From: Anaerolineaceae bacterium
GTDB lineage: Bacteria > Chloroflexota > Anaerolineae > Anaerolineales > Anaerolineaceae
Length of the DNA stretch: 10,836 nt
Direction: 5' to 3'
NCBI GenBank assembly: GCA_028714615.1
Contig: JAQTMA010000137.1
Span: 1 to 10,836 of the forward strand
Shown one piece after another: positions 1 to 5,513 of the stretch. The notes under the pieces were generated by a model. That model had not been told where the DNA came from and searched no databases. It was given only the letters and a program-made list of their open reading frames with translations. A program made the position numbers and the translations under genes. The stretch's first letter is position 1; every line of letters starts with the position of its first letter.

Positions 1-158
1 TGCTGCTCAATATAGACCATGCGCACCGGTCGACGCGTGCTGGTGTAGCGGGCGCCAACGCCGCGGTTATGTTGTTTGGCGCGGCGTTCTGGATCCGTAG
101 TCCAACCGGTATAAAACGTACCATCTGAGCATTCAAGAATATAGCAGAAAAATGGCAT
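1..158 (-). CDS. GIY-YIG nuclease-superfamily protein (UPF0213/YhbQ-like), partial
   Basis: The reverse strand from an ATG at 158-156 stays open to the window edge, giving 52 codons. The peptide begins MPFFCYILECSDGTFYTGWT, which has the paired Tyr / Tyr-Thr-Gly core of GIY-YIG domains. It continues with an ERR...KQHN stretch, in which Arg and His match the helix that follows the core, and then ARYTSTRRPV, typical of the small stand-alone UPF0213 group. Members of that group are usually 80-100 aa single domains, so roughly half is present. GIY-YIG proteins are DNA endonucleases or nucleases with poorly defined roles; the cellular role here is unknown. The start lies 10 nt after the stop of the TyrA-like gene, so it is probably the third gene of the M50-TyrA operon. 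No clear Shine-Dalgarno sequence is visible before the ATG. The family call is firm; the function is not. Confidence 0.85.
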   Translation of the reverse strand, partial: MPFFCYILECSDGTFYTGWTTDPERRAKQHNRGVGARYTSTRRPVRMVYIEQ

Positions 159-168
159 GAAATGGATG

Positions 169-1155
169 CTACCGGCGTTCTTTACCCGGGCGACGGATGC
201 CTATCCAGCGGCTGAAAACGCTGCCTGCGGAGCCGCCGGACTGAGGGTTACTTTCCGGTCCCCAATTAGCCACGTTGCGTTGCTTGATCCACAGCGCCCG
301 CGACTTGCGAGCATGATCGAGGCGCTCGGTCAGCGCAGCCTTGTCCTGATCGGCAATTGCCTGGCGCAGGTCAGCCAGCGCTTCACTCAGGGCGTCGATC
401 ATGCGGATGGTGTTGTCCGGGTTCAGCAGCAACGATTGGCCCAAATCCTCGCTTTCCGGAAGGTTCAGAATGGCGGTGCTGGCGGATGCATAGTCGAGAC
501 CAGCCAGTTTGCGTGCTTCCCGCCAGCCGGGCTGTTCGGTGGTCGCGTTCAGAAAAGCTGCTGCCATGACCAAAGGCAATTGGATGGTTGCGGCGGCCAA
601 CCCGTCCGCCTCGGCCGGATCGATGAACATGGGCGTCGCGCCTAACAGACCGGTCAGGTCGGCAGCCAGTTTGATCGCCTCCGCGTTGGTCCCTGGTGGA
701 TTTGTGATCAGCACCAACCCCTTTTGAAACAGGTCCGCATGAGCGCCCTCGATTCCACCCGCCCGATCCTCTAGATATGCCGGGTTGATGGCTGGCAACA
801 AGGAGACGTAATGACGCTCTGGGGGTAATTTTTTAAGCACCAGATTAATCAACCCTGCTTTGATGGAGGCGGTGTCCATGACGACCACTCCTTCCCGCAG
901 CTCAGGAGCGATGATATCCAAGGTCTCGAGCAATTCATCCACCGGCTCAGTCAGGATAACCAGGTCGGCCTGGCGAATGGAAGCTGGCAGGTTATACGAC
1001 ACCTGGTCGACTGCGCCAAGCTTCTCGGCTTGCCTGGCAATCGAAGACTCGCGATCATGTCCGAGGCGCGTGACCAGTTCCTGGTGGTCTTTCAAGGCCA
1101 AACCGATCGAGGCTCCTATCTGGCGCAGGCCGATGATGGTAATCTGGATGGTCAT
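169..1155 (-). CDS. TyrA-like (prephenate/arogenate dehydrogenase family) protein lacking the signature histidines
   Basis: This 328-aa protein has the plan of the prephenate dehydrogenase family (COG0287): an N-terminal Rossmann domain, a DTASIK segment (94-99) matching the family's DxxSxK, the LFQKGLVLITNPP stretch (142-154), and a helical C-terminal domain. Key positions differ from active TyrA enzymes. The dinucleotide loop is G9-L-R-Q-I-G14, with Arg where the second glycine of GxGxxG sits. The catalytic HPMAG motif is replaced by L120-P121-A. The usual eeHD is AEAD (181-184), and SHLPH is replaced by IQLPL (191-195). The tail (about 300-328) is Ser/Gly then Arg-rich. The ATG overlaps the M50 stop as ATGA, so the start is secure and the two genes are coupled. 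Fold membership is confident. Prephenate dehydrogenase activity is doubtful, and a different substrate or a non-catalytic role is possible. Confidence 0.85.
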   Translation of the reverse strand: MTIQITIIGLRQIGASIGLALKDHQELVTRLGHDRESSIARQAEKLGAVDQVSYNLPASIRQADLVILTEPVDELLETLDIIAPELREGVVVMDTASIKAGLINLVLKKLPPERHYVSLLPAINPAYLEDRAGGIEGAHADLFQKGLVLITNPPGTNAEAIKLAADLTGLLGATPMFIDPAEADGLAAATIQLPLVMAAAFLNATTEQPGWREARKLAGLDYASASTAILNLPESEDLGQSLLLNPDNTIRMIDALSEALADLRQAIADQDKAALTERLDHARKSRALWIKQRNVANWGPESNPQSGGSAGSVFSRWIGIRRPGKERR

Positions 1156-1805
1156 GCGCGCCCTCCGATCAGCAGACCGAGCAAGCTGCGCAGAGGTGGT
1201 CCCATGACGGCGCCCAGAACGTCGAAACCGAGGAGCGGACCGACGAATAACACCACAATCAAGATCACTGGGCCGTAAGGACGGATCGTATCCCAGGTGT
1301 GCGCCAGCGAGTCCGGCAAAAAGTACTCGAGTACTTTCTCGCCGTCCAGCGGAGCAATCGGGATCAAGTTGAACAGCATCAAACCCAGGTTGATAATGAT
1401 GAACTCGTACAGGATACTGGCGACCCAGTAGCCAGCGGAATTCGGTTCGGCGGCGAAGGAGACCAATCCCAACCGCCATGGAATGGACGCAAGGATAGCC
1501 ATCACAAAATTGGAAAAGGGGCCGGCCAGCGAGACCCACATTACCGCGGCGGGCGAGCGGCGAGATAGGGCGTAGGGATTGATCGGGACAGGCTTGGCCC
1601 AACCAAAACTGCGGGTGACCACCAGCAGTAGGGTGCCCATAACGTCCAGGTGGGCCAGGGGATTGAGCGTCAGGCGGCCAGAGCGGCGCGGGGTATCATC
1701 CCCTAGCGCGTCGGCGGTATAGGCATGGGCGAGCTCATGCACCGGGAAGGCCACGAAAAGGATGACTGCCAGGGCAATGAGGGTTTGGGGGGAAAGATTA
1801 AACAT
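1152..1805 (-). CDS. M50 family (site-2 protease-type) membrane metalloprotease
   Basis: This 217-aa membrane protein carries the zinc-binding HExxH motif as H23-E24-L-A-H27 in its first transmembrane segment. The third metal ligand region is NLIPIAPLDG (146-155), with D154 matching the family's NPxPxxPLDG. A conserved FGWAKPVPINP stretch (68-77) and an SLAGPFSNF helix (92-100) complete the minimal S2P core found in compact bacterial M50B proteins. Hydrophobic segments lie at about 8-27, 52-64, 88-108, 124-150 and 176-195. Site-2 proteases cut substrates within the membrane; this compact type has no PDZ domain, and its substrate is unknown. The start has an AGGAG Shine-Dalgarno sequence 3 nt upstream. 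It is the first gene of the minus-strand operon and is coupled to the TyrA-like gene by a 4-nt overlap. Confidence 0.93.
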   Translation of the reverse strand: MFNLSPQTLIALAVILFVAFPVHELAHAYTADALGDDTPRRSGRLTLNPLAHLDVMGTLLLVVTRSFGWAKPVPINPYALSRRSPAAVMWVSLAGPFSNFVMAILASIPWRLGLVSFAAEPNSAGYWVASILYEFIIINLGLMLFNLIPIAPLDGEKVLEYFLPDSLAHTWDTIRPYGPVILIVVLFVGPLLGFDVLGAVMGPPLRSLLGLLIGGRA

Positions 1806-1866
1806 GAACTCCTGATAAGATATCTACGCCTGGAGATAGAATAGTGGCGTTGAGACCAGTACCTTC

Positions 1867-1895
1867 ATTATAACGTCGGCGGGGAAGCGTCGCCA
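1867..1895 (-). promoter_or_regulatory. Candidate promoter of the M50-TyrA-GIY-YIG operon
   Basis: On the minus strand a perfect TATAAT (plus positions 1872-1867) lies 17 bp after a weak -35 hexamer TGGCGA (1895-1890), which matches TTGACA at 3 of 6 positions. Transcription would begin near 1860, leaving about a 55-nt leader before the M50 start at 1805. The position in the divergent gap and the perfect -10 are the support; the -35 is poor. Confidence 0.5.
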
Positions 1896-1926
1896 GGGAG
1901 TAGATGGTGTTTATTCGAAGAGGAAT

Positions 1927-2076
1927 ATGAAGAAAAGCAAAGCCAACTGTTACGACTCTGCGTATCGCCCAGGGGGAGAAGAGGGTGAGTATTGGTTTGA
2001 ACGATCAGGTGTCAAGAGAGCGATGGACAGGCTCGTCGGGAAATCATTTCCCTGCTATTTGCCTGGCAAGCGCTGA
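1927..2076 (+). CDS. Possible 49-aa small protein (weak candidate)
   Basis: An ORF opens at the ATG at 1927 and closes at the TGA at 2074-2076, encoding a 49-residue hydrophilic, basic peptide with two cysteines (MKKSKANCYDSAYRPGGEEG then EYWFERSGVKRAMDRLVGKS and a short tail). A purine-rich AGAGGA precedes the ATG but only by 2 nt, closer than usual. The stop falls 2 nt before the first possible ATG of the DUF951 frame, so the two could be translated in series. I recognise no family, and an ORF this short arises easily by chance. Confidence 0.2.
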   Translation: MKKSKANCYDSAYRPGGEEGEYWFERSGVKRAMDRLVGKSFPCYLPGKR

Positions 2077-2141
2077 GGATGGCACATACCAGGATGGAGA
2101 ACGCAATAGACGCCCAAAACGGAGAGACCCAGGATAATCCC

Positions 2142-2399
2142 ATGCCCCGAAATGAGCAGATTCCTGGCGATGGTATAATCAGTTTTGTGCTGCCCGACCT
2201 GAGCTTAGATGATAAGGTTCGCTTGCGCAAACCGCACGCTTGCGGCGGCTACCTATGGAAGATCGTGCGGCTTGGGGCGGATATTGGACTGGAATGCCTG
2301 ACCTGTGGACGGCGCATCTTGTTACCCCGTCGCGAGTTAGCTCGCCGCCTGAAAACTCATACTCCGAGAGGATCTGATGGAGCCCAAACCAGCCCATAA
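2142..2399 (+). CDS. DUF951 family small zinc-ribbon-like protein
   Basis: The core VRLRKPHACGG...GADIGLECLTCGRRILLPR matches the DUF951 family, whose members carry a KPHPCGG motif followed by CLxCGRxVxLPR. The His/Cys of KPHAC and the later CxxC probably bind a metal. The family's function is unknown; small size and a basic C-terminus would fit a nucleic-acid-binding role, but that is inference. Three starts are possible. ATG 2079 gives 106 aa with a non-family extension. ATG 2142 gives 85 aa and has AGGA 7 nt upstream. GTG 2187 gives 70 aa, closest to the usual family length. ATG 2142 is used here for its ribosome binding site, while GTG 2187 is a serious alternative because an extended -10 box lies just before it. 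The 3' end overlaps the next gene by 23 nt, suggesting coupling. Confidence 0.85.
   Translation: MPRNEQIPGDGIISFVLPDLSLDDKVRLRKPHACGGYLWKIVRLGADIGLECLTCGRRILLPRRELARRLKTHTPRGSDGAQTSP
2171..2179 (+). promoter_or_regulatory. Extended -10 promoter element (TGGTATAAT)
   Basis: A perfect extended -10 (TGn then TATAAT) occupies 2171-2179. No good -35 is visible 17 bp upstream (AATGAG at 2151-2156), but extended -10 promoters can work without one. The expected transcription start, about 7 nt downstream, falls on or next to the in-frame GTG at 2187. It lies inside the DUF951 frame if ATG 2142 is the start, and could then drive only the downstream glycosyltransferase. Confidence 0.45.
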
Positions 2400-3534
2400 A
2401 GCGAAAATACTATTCCTTTTTTCAGATACCGGTGGGGGGCACCGCAGCGCTGCTGAAGCCATCATCGAGGCTGTAAAGAGAGAATTCCCCGGTTGTTTCG
2501 AAACCGAAATGGTTGATTTTTTTCGCGAATATGCCCCACCCCCCCTGGATAAAGCTCCAGAAATGTACCCACCCATGGCGAGGGTGCCGGATATGTGGGA
2601 GCTGGGCTATCGTTTGAGTAATGGACCCCATCGTACCCAGGCAATCACGGATGTGCTTTGGCCGTATTACCGCAATGCCGCCCGCCGCCTGGTAGCCGAC
2701 CACCCATGCGATATCTATGTGGCGGTCCATCCGGTCGTGATTACCCCGCTGCTGCGGGTGATGAAACCCGACCATCCCCCTTTTATTACCGTGGTGACCG
2801 ATATGGTCTCGACGCACGCCTTCTGGTACCACCGCGACTCAGACGTGGTCTTCGTACCGACTGATGTTGCCCGAACACGCGGGATAGAGTATGGTCTCGA
2901 CCCAGGGCGGATCCAGGTGGTGGGCCTGCCGGTTGACGATCGCTATTGTCATCCACCGGGAGACCCGGTAGAAACCCGCCGGAAGCTGGGCTGGCCTACA
3001 GACAAACCGGTCATTCTGCTGGTTGCAGGGGGCGAAGGCATGGGTCCTATGGGGAAAACAGCCTTCGCAATCGACTCTGCCCACCTGGATGCCACCCTGG
3101 TAGCCGTCGCCGGGCGTAACCACAAACTGCGGGCTTCATTGGAAAAACATAGCTGGAAAGGCACTACCCGGGTGTATGGGTTTGTGAAGGAGATGCCGGA
3201 TTTTATGCGGGCGGCCGATTTCCTGGTAACCAAGGCGGGTCCAGGAACGATCAGCGAAGCTTTCATCACCGGGTTGCCCCTGGTTCTTTATAGCCGTATG
3301 CCGGGGCAAGAAGACGGCAACGTCACCTATGTGGTCAATGAGGGGGCCGGCGTGTGGGCGCCGCATCCTGACCAGGTCGTCTCGGCTTTACAATACTGGC
3401 TCAAGCATCCGGCAGCCCGCGCCAGGGTGGTGACTGCCTGCAAGCGGTTGGCTCGCCCGGATGCGGCGCGCCGTATTGCACGCGAGATTGCCCGGCAAAC
3501 AAAAATCGAAATAAAAACCGTCGCCCACGACTAG
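2377..3534 (+). CDS. GT28 glycosyltransferase, MGDG synthase / diacylglycerol glucosyltransferase-like
   Basis: This 385-aa cytosolic-face enzyme has the two-domain plan of monogalactosyldiacylglycerol synthase and UgtP-type glycosyltransferases. The N-terminal acceptor domain (MGDG_synth) opens with SDTGGGHRSAA (16-26) and contains VHPV (117-120) and VTDMVSTHAFWYH (140-152), the positions expected to contact lipid and acceptor. VVGLPVDDRY (181-190) links the domains. The C-terminal nucleotide-sugar domain carries AGGEGMGPM (217-225), AGRNHKLRASL (245-255), VYGFVKEMPDFMRAAD (266-281), TKAGPGTISEA (285-295) and PGQEDGN (309-315). It probably adds hexose from a UDP-sugar to diacylglycerol to make membrane glycolipid; donor and acceptor cannot be read from sequence. 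The ATG has an AGAGGA ribosome site and overlaps DUF951 by 23 nt. Length is normal for the family. Confidence 0.88.
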   Translation: MEPKPAHKAKILFLFSDTGGGHRSAAEAIIEAVKREFPGCFETEMVDFFREYAPPPLDKAPEMYPPMARVPDMWELGYRLSNGPHRTQAITDVLWPYYRNAARRLVADHPCDIYVAVHPVVITPLLRVMKPDHPPFITVVTDMVSTHAFWYHRDSDVVFVPTDVARTRGIEYGLDPGRIQVVGLPVDDRYCHPPGDPVETRRKLGWPTDKPVILLVAGGEGMGPMGKTAFAIDSAHLDATLVAVAGRNHKLRASLEKHSWKGTTRVYGFVKEMPDFMRAADFLVTKAGPGTISEAFITGLPLVLYSRMPGQEDGNVTYVVNEGAGVWAPHPDQVVSALQYWLKHPAARARVVTACKRLARPDAARRIAREIARQTKIEIKTVAHD

Positions 3535-3589
3535 ACGTTCCCATCGATTTCCATGCGAAGAACTGCTCCTGGCCTGAGGTGTTTTAGGG

Positions 3590-3595
3590 TAAAAT
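3590..3595 (+). promoter_or_regulatory. Candidate -10 box for the tsaE-tsaB-rimI operon
   Basis: TAAAAT (3590-3595) lies in the 121-nt gap between the GT28 gene and tsaE. Its context GGGTAAAATC resembles TGGTATAATC at 2171-2180. No convincing -35 is seen at the expected distance (TCCTGG at 3567-3572). Transcription would begin near 3602, about 54 nt before the tsaE ATG. The same gap shows no terminator hairpin after the GT28 gene. Confidence 0.35.
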
Positions 3596-3655
3596 CAAAT
3601 CCGATGGGCGCCTTTGGCGTTCACGCAGCCATTATGCCTTAATGACGACAGAGCC

Positions 3656-4153
3656 ATGCCAATCCTTAACGCGCACACAGTTGAAGTATTCAGCCGCAGC
3701 CCGGAACAAACGCGCCGGGTTGGAATGCGCCTGGGAGCGTTATTACAATGTGGCGACCTGGTCTGCCTTTCCGGCGACCTGGGCGCGGGGAAGACCACCC
3801 TGGTTCAAGGTTTGACCCGCGGCTGGGGCTCCCCTGACGCTGTGTCCAGTCCCACGTTTATCCTGGTGAATGCTTACCGGCGCCCAGATGGCCAGGTATT
3901 ACACCACCTGGACGCCTACCGCATGGAGTCGGCGCTGGAGGCTGAAGACCTGGATATCGATTTAATGCTGTCCAAGGGTCCTCTGGTAGTGGAATGGCCT
4001 GAGCGGATCGAAACTGCTCTGCAGAAGGAGCGGCTGTGGGTAAACCTGCGTTGGATGACCGATGAGCAGCGTGGGATGGATTTCAATGCGCAGGGAGACC
4101 GCTTCCAGGCTTTATTGGCCGGATTCCGTCACCGCGTATTCGGAGGCGTTTGA
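3656..4153 (+). CDS. tsaE: tRNA t6A biosynthesis ATPase TsaE
   Basis: This 165-aa P-loop protein acts with TsaB and TsaD in the cytoplasm to transfer threonylcarbamoyl to A37 of ANN-decoding tRNAs; TsaE binds and hydrolyses ATP to power the cycle. The Walker A motif is GDLGAGKTT (40-48). SPTF (65-68), HHLDAYRM (83-90) and VVEWPER (111-117) are TsaE hallmarks, including the EWPER region. A TTG at 3614 would extend the protein by 14 residues, but those residues lie before the point where family members begin and the codon is rare, so ATG 3656 is preferred. No strong Shine-Dalgarno sequence precedes either. The stop overlaps the tsaB ATG by one base. Length is typical. Confidence 0.95.
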   Translation: MPILNAHTVEVFSRSPEQTRRVGMRLGALLQCGDLVCLSGDLGAGKTTLVQGLTRGWGSPDAVSSPTFILVNAYRRPDGQVLHHLDAYRMESALEAEDLDIDLMLSKGPLVVEWPERIETALQKERLWVNLRWMTDEQRGMDFNAQGDRFQALLAGFRHRVFGGV

Positions 4154-4821
4154 TGCTGTTAGCCCTGGATACCTCGACCCGCTTTGTCGGTATGGCTCTG
4201 TACGACGGTATGCAGGTGCTCAGTGAACTGGTATGGCAAAGTCACAGCAACCACACCGTTGAGGTAGCTCCCTCCCTACAGCGCTTACTTCAACGTTCTC
4301 AGGTAAAACCCGAGGATTTGAAAGTCATCGCAATTGCCCTGGGGCCGGGATCGTTCACCAGCTTACGCATCGGTCTGGGGTTGGCAAAAGGCCTGGCGCT
4401 GGCCTTGCGCATCCCTATGGTTGGCGTGCCCTCTTTCGATATCCTGGTGGCTGCTCAGCCGGTACTGCCTATGCCCCTGGCGACTGTTCTCCAGGCTGGG
4501 CGTGGACGGCTGGCATTAGGCTGGTATTTTGCCAAGGGCAGTCACTGGCAACCCAAAGGCGAACTGCAGGTTGTGCGCATTGAGGAACTGGCTGATCAGA
4601 TTGTCACACCCACCCTGGTATGTGGTGAGTTAGAAGCCGGAGAGCGCCAGTTGCTGGCGCGCAAGCGGAAACTGGTCCTGCTGGCCTCCCCTGCACAGTC
4701 GCTGCGCCGCCCGGCCATCCTGGCCGAACTGGCCTGGAAGCGCTGGCGTTCCGGTAAAGTGGATGACCCGGTGGCGCTTGCTCCCATCTACGTGCACATG
4801 GCGGAGGCAATTCCGGCGTGA
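4153..4821 (+). CDS. tsaB: tRNA t6A biosynthesis protein TsaB
   Basis: This 222-aa ASKHA-fold protein is the scaffold partner of TsaD in the t6A complex. It opens MLLALDTSTRFVGMALYD, the usual phosphate-1-like strand, then has SHSNHTVEVAP (30-40) and the hallmark GPGSFTSLRIG (64-74), where a Ser replaces the more usual Gly in SFTGLRIG. The C-terminal PIYVHMAEA stands where the family has PxYLRxxxA. The ATG at 4153 overlaps the tsaE TGA (TGATG) and has GGAGG 6 nt upstream at 4142-4146; the TTG one codon earlier is less likely. It shares a 4-nt GTGA overlap with rimI. tsaD, the third core gene, is not in the window. Confidence 0.94.
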   Translation: MLLALDTSTRFVGMALYDGMQVLSELVWQSHSNHTVEVAPSLQRLLQRSQVKPEDLKVIAIALGPGSFTSLRIGLGLAKGLALALRIPMVGVPSFDILVAAQPVLPMPLATVLQAGRGRLALGWYFAKGSHWQPKGELQVVRIEELADQIVTPTLVCGELEAGERQLLARKRKLVLLASPAQSLRRPAILAELAWKRWRSGKVDDPVALAPIYVHMAEAIPA

Positions 4822-5342
4822 GCGAAGCGCGTGTGGTCCCGCGCATCCGTATACGGCGTATGCAGTTGGCCGACATCGATATGGTCGTGGCGATCGACCG
4901 GGTATCCTTCAGCCTGCCCTGGAATGAACGCACCTACCGCTACGAACTCAAAGATAATCCGAACGCGGTTGCGTGGGTGGCCGAGCAATCGTTAGTGAAC
5001 GGAACGGCGCGCATTGTGGGTATGGTGGTCGCCTGGCTGGTAGTCGATGAGGCCCATATCGGCACCCTCGCTGTCCATCCCGATCTGCGCGGGATGGGGA
5101 TTGGGGCTCGCCTGCTGGCGACATGCTTGCTGGACATGGCCGAGAGGGGCGCCGACCAATCGCTGTTGGAGGTACGCAGCGGAAACCTGAACGCCCAAAA
5201 GCTGTACCAACGGTTCGGTTTTTTTCAAGCGGGTGTGCGTAAGCGCTATTACCATGACAACGGTGAAGACGCTCTGCTGCTGACGCTCAAGCCGCTCGAC
5301 CCGCAGGAAATTCAAAAACAATTAAACCAGGAAGAACAATAA
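4818..5342 (+). CDS. rimI: Ribosomal protein S18-alanine N-acetyltransferase RimI-like (GNAT)
   Basis: This 174-aa GNAT enzyme transfers acetyl from acetyl-CoA to an N-terminal alpha-amine, classically Ala1 of ribosomal protein S18. The acetyl-CoA loop is R91-G-M-G-I-G96 after HIGTLAVHPDL. EVRSGNLNAQKLYQRFGF (118-135) contains E118 and Y130, the positions that act as base and acid in characterised RimI, followed by GVRKRYYHDNGEDALLL. The N-terminal SFSLPWNERTY (30-40) is also typical of RimI. GTG at 4818 is chosen because it overlaps the tsaB stop as GTGA and puts the first GNAT strand at the usual distance. Conserved tsaE-tsaB-rimI order supports the call; a broader N-terminal acetyltransferase specificity cannot be excluded. 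The acidic, Gln-rich tail is unremarkable. Confidence 0.9.
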   Translation: MSEARVVPRIRIRRMQLADIDMVVAIDRVSFSLPWNERTYRYELKDNPNAVAWVAEQSLVNGTARIVGMVVAWLVVDEAHIGTLAVHPDLRGMGIGARLLATCLLDMAERGADQSLLEVRSGNLNAQKLYQRFGFFQAGVRKRYYHDNGEDALLLTLKPLDPQEIQKQLNQEEQ

Positions 5343-5343
5343 G

Positions 5344-5496
5344 GATTTTAGATTTTGGATTTCTGATTTTAGATTGAAGAGCCTGGATCCACAGATTTCA
5401 CAGATTTGTAGAACCTTTTATCCACGATTTGATTTTGATAAATTTGCGTCATTCGCGTAATTCGCGGCAGAAATCTAAAACCAGAAATCAGAAATC
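5344..5496. repeat. Modular intergenic repeat: inverted 4x7-bp arms around a core with 9-bp repeats
   Basis: This AT-rich block fills most of the gap between rimI and udg. The left arm is four 7-bp units GATTTTA, GATTTTG, GATTTCT, GATTTTA (5344-5371). The right arm is four 7-bp units on the opposite strand, AGAAATC, TAAAACC, AGAAATC, AGAAATC (5469-5496), the complements of GATTTCT- and GGTTTTA-type units. Between them lie an exact tandem pair of CACAGATTT (5390-5407) and three 9-bp units ATTTGCGTC, ATTCGCGTA, ATTCGCGGC (5442-5468) that abut the right arm. The arms can pair as an imperfect stem (22 of 32 positions ungapped, including the flanking AAG/CTT). From memory, similar ATCCACAGATT- and ATTCGCG-rich intergenic sequences occur in several environmental phyla; I could not verify this. 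Confidence 0.75.
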
Positions 5497-5501
5497 CTTT
5501 T

Positions 5502-5508
5502 AGGAGGT
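5502..5508 (+). promoter_or_regulatory. Strong Shine-Dalgarno of udg (AGGAGGT)
   Basis: A full AGGAGGT sits 5 nt before the GTG at 5514 and fixes that start. It begins only 5 nt after the right arm of the repeat element ends, so a stem formed by the arms could influence ribosome access. Confidence 0.8.
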
Positions 5509-5513
5509 AGAGC

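Larger units (their letters stand above)
1806..2141. other. Divergent intergenic region
   Basis: This gap of about 335 bp separates the minus-strand M50 operon from the plus-strand DUF951 operon. It holds the candidate minus-strand promoter at 1867-1895 and a weak 49-codon ORF at 1927-2076 (listed separately). No tRNA, clear terminator or recognisable repeat was seen. The DUF951 reading frame extends upstream to an ATG at 2079, but the extra residues do not resemble that family. Confidence 0.6.

Noticed and set aside
1156..1602. In-frame upstream extension of the TyrA-like ORF to 477 aa
   Set aside because: The extension lies wholly inside the M50 gene in another frame on the same strand, its residues show no TyrA features, and the Rossmann strand begins right after ATG 1155.
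3604..3642. 12-codon ORF before tsaE as an attenuator leader peptide
   Set aside because: It has no Shine-Dalgarno, no run of one regulatory amino acid and no terminator/antiterminator pair. It is probably chance.
3535..3655. Rho-independent terminator after the GT28 gene
   Set aside because: Only very short stems (a 4-bp CGCC/GGCG, a 5-bp CATTA/TAATG) were seen, none followed by a T-run.
5344..5496. CRISPR-like array
   Set aside because: Units are only 7-9 bp, contiguous, and arranged as inverted arms. There are no unique spacers of regular length and no cas genes nearby.
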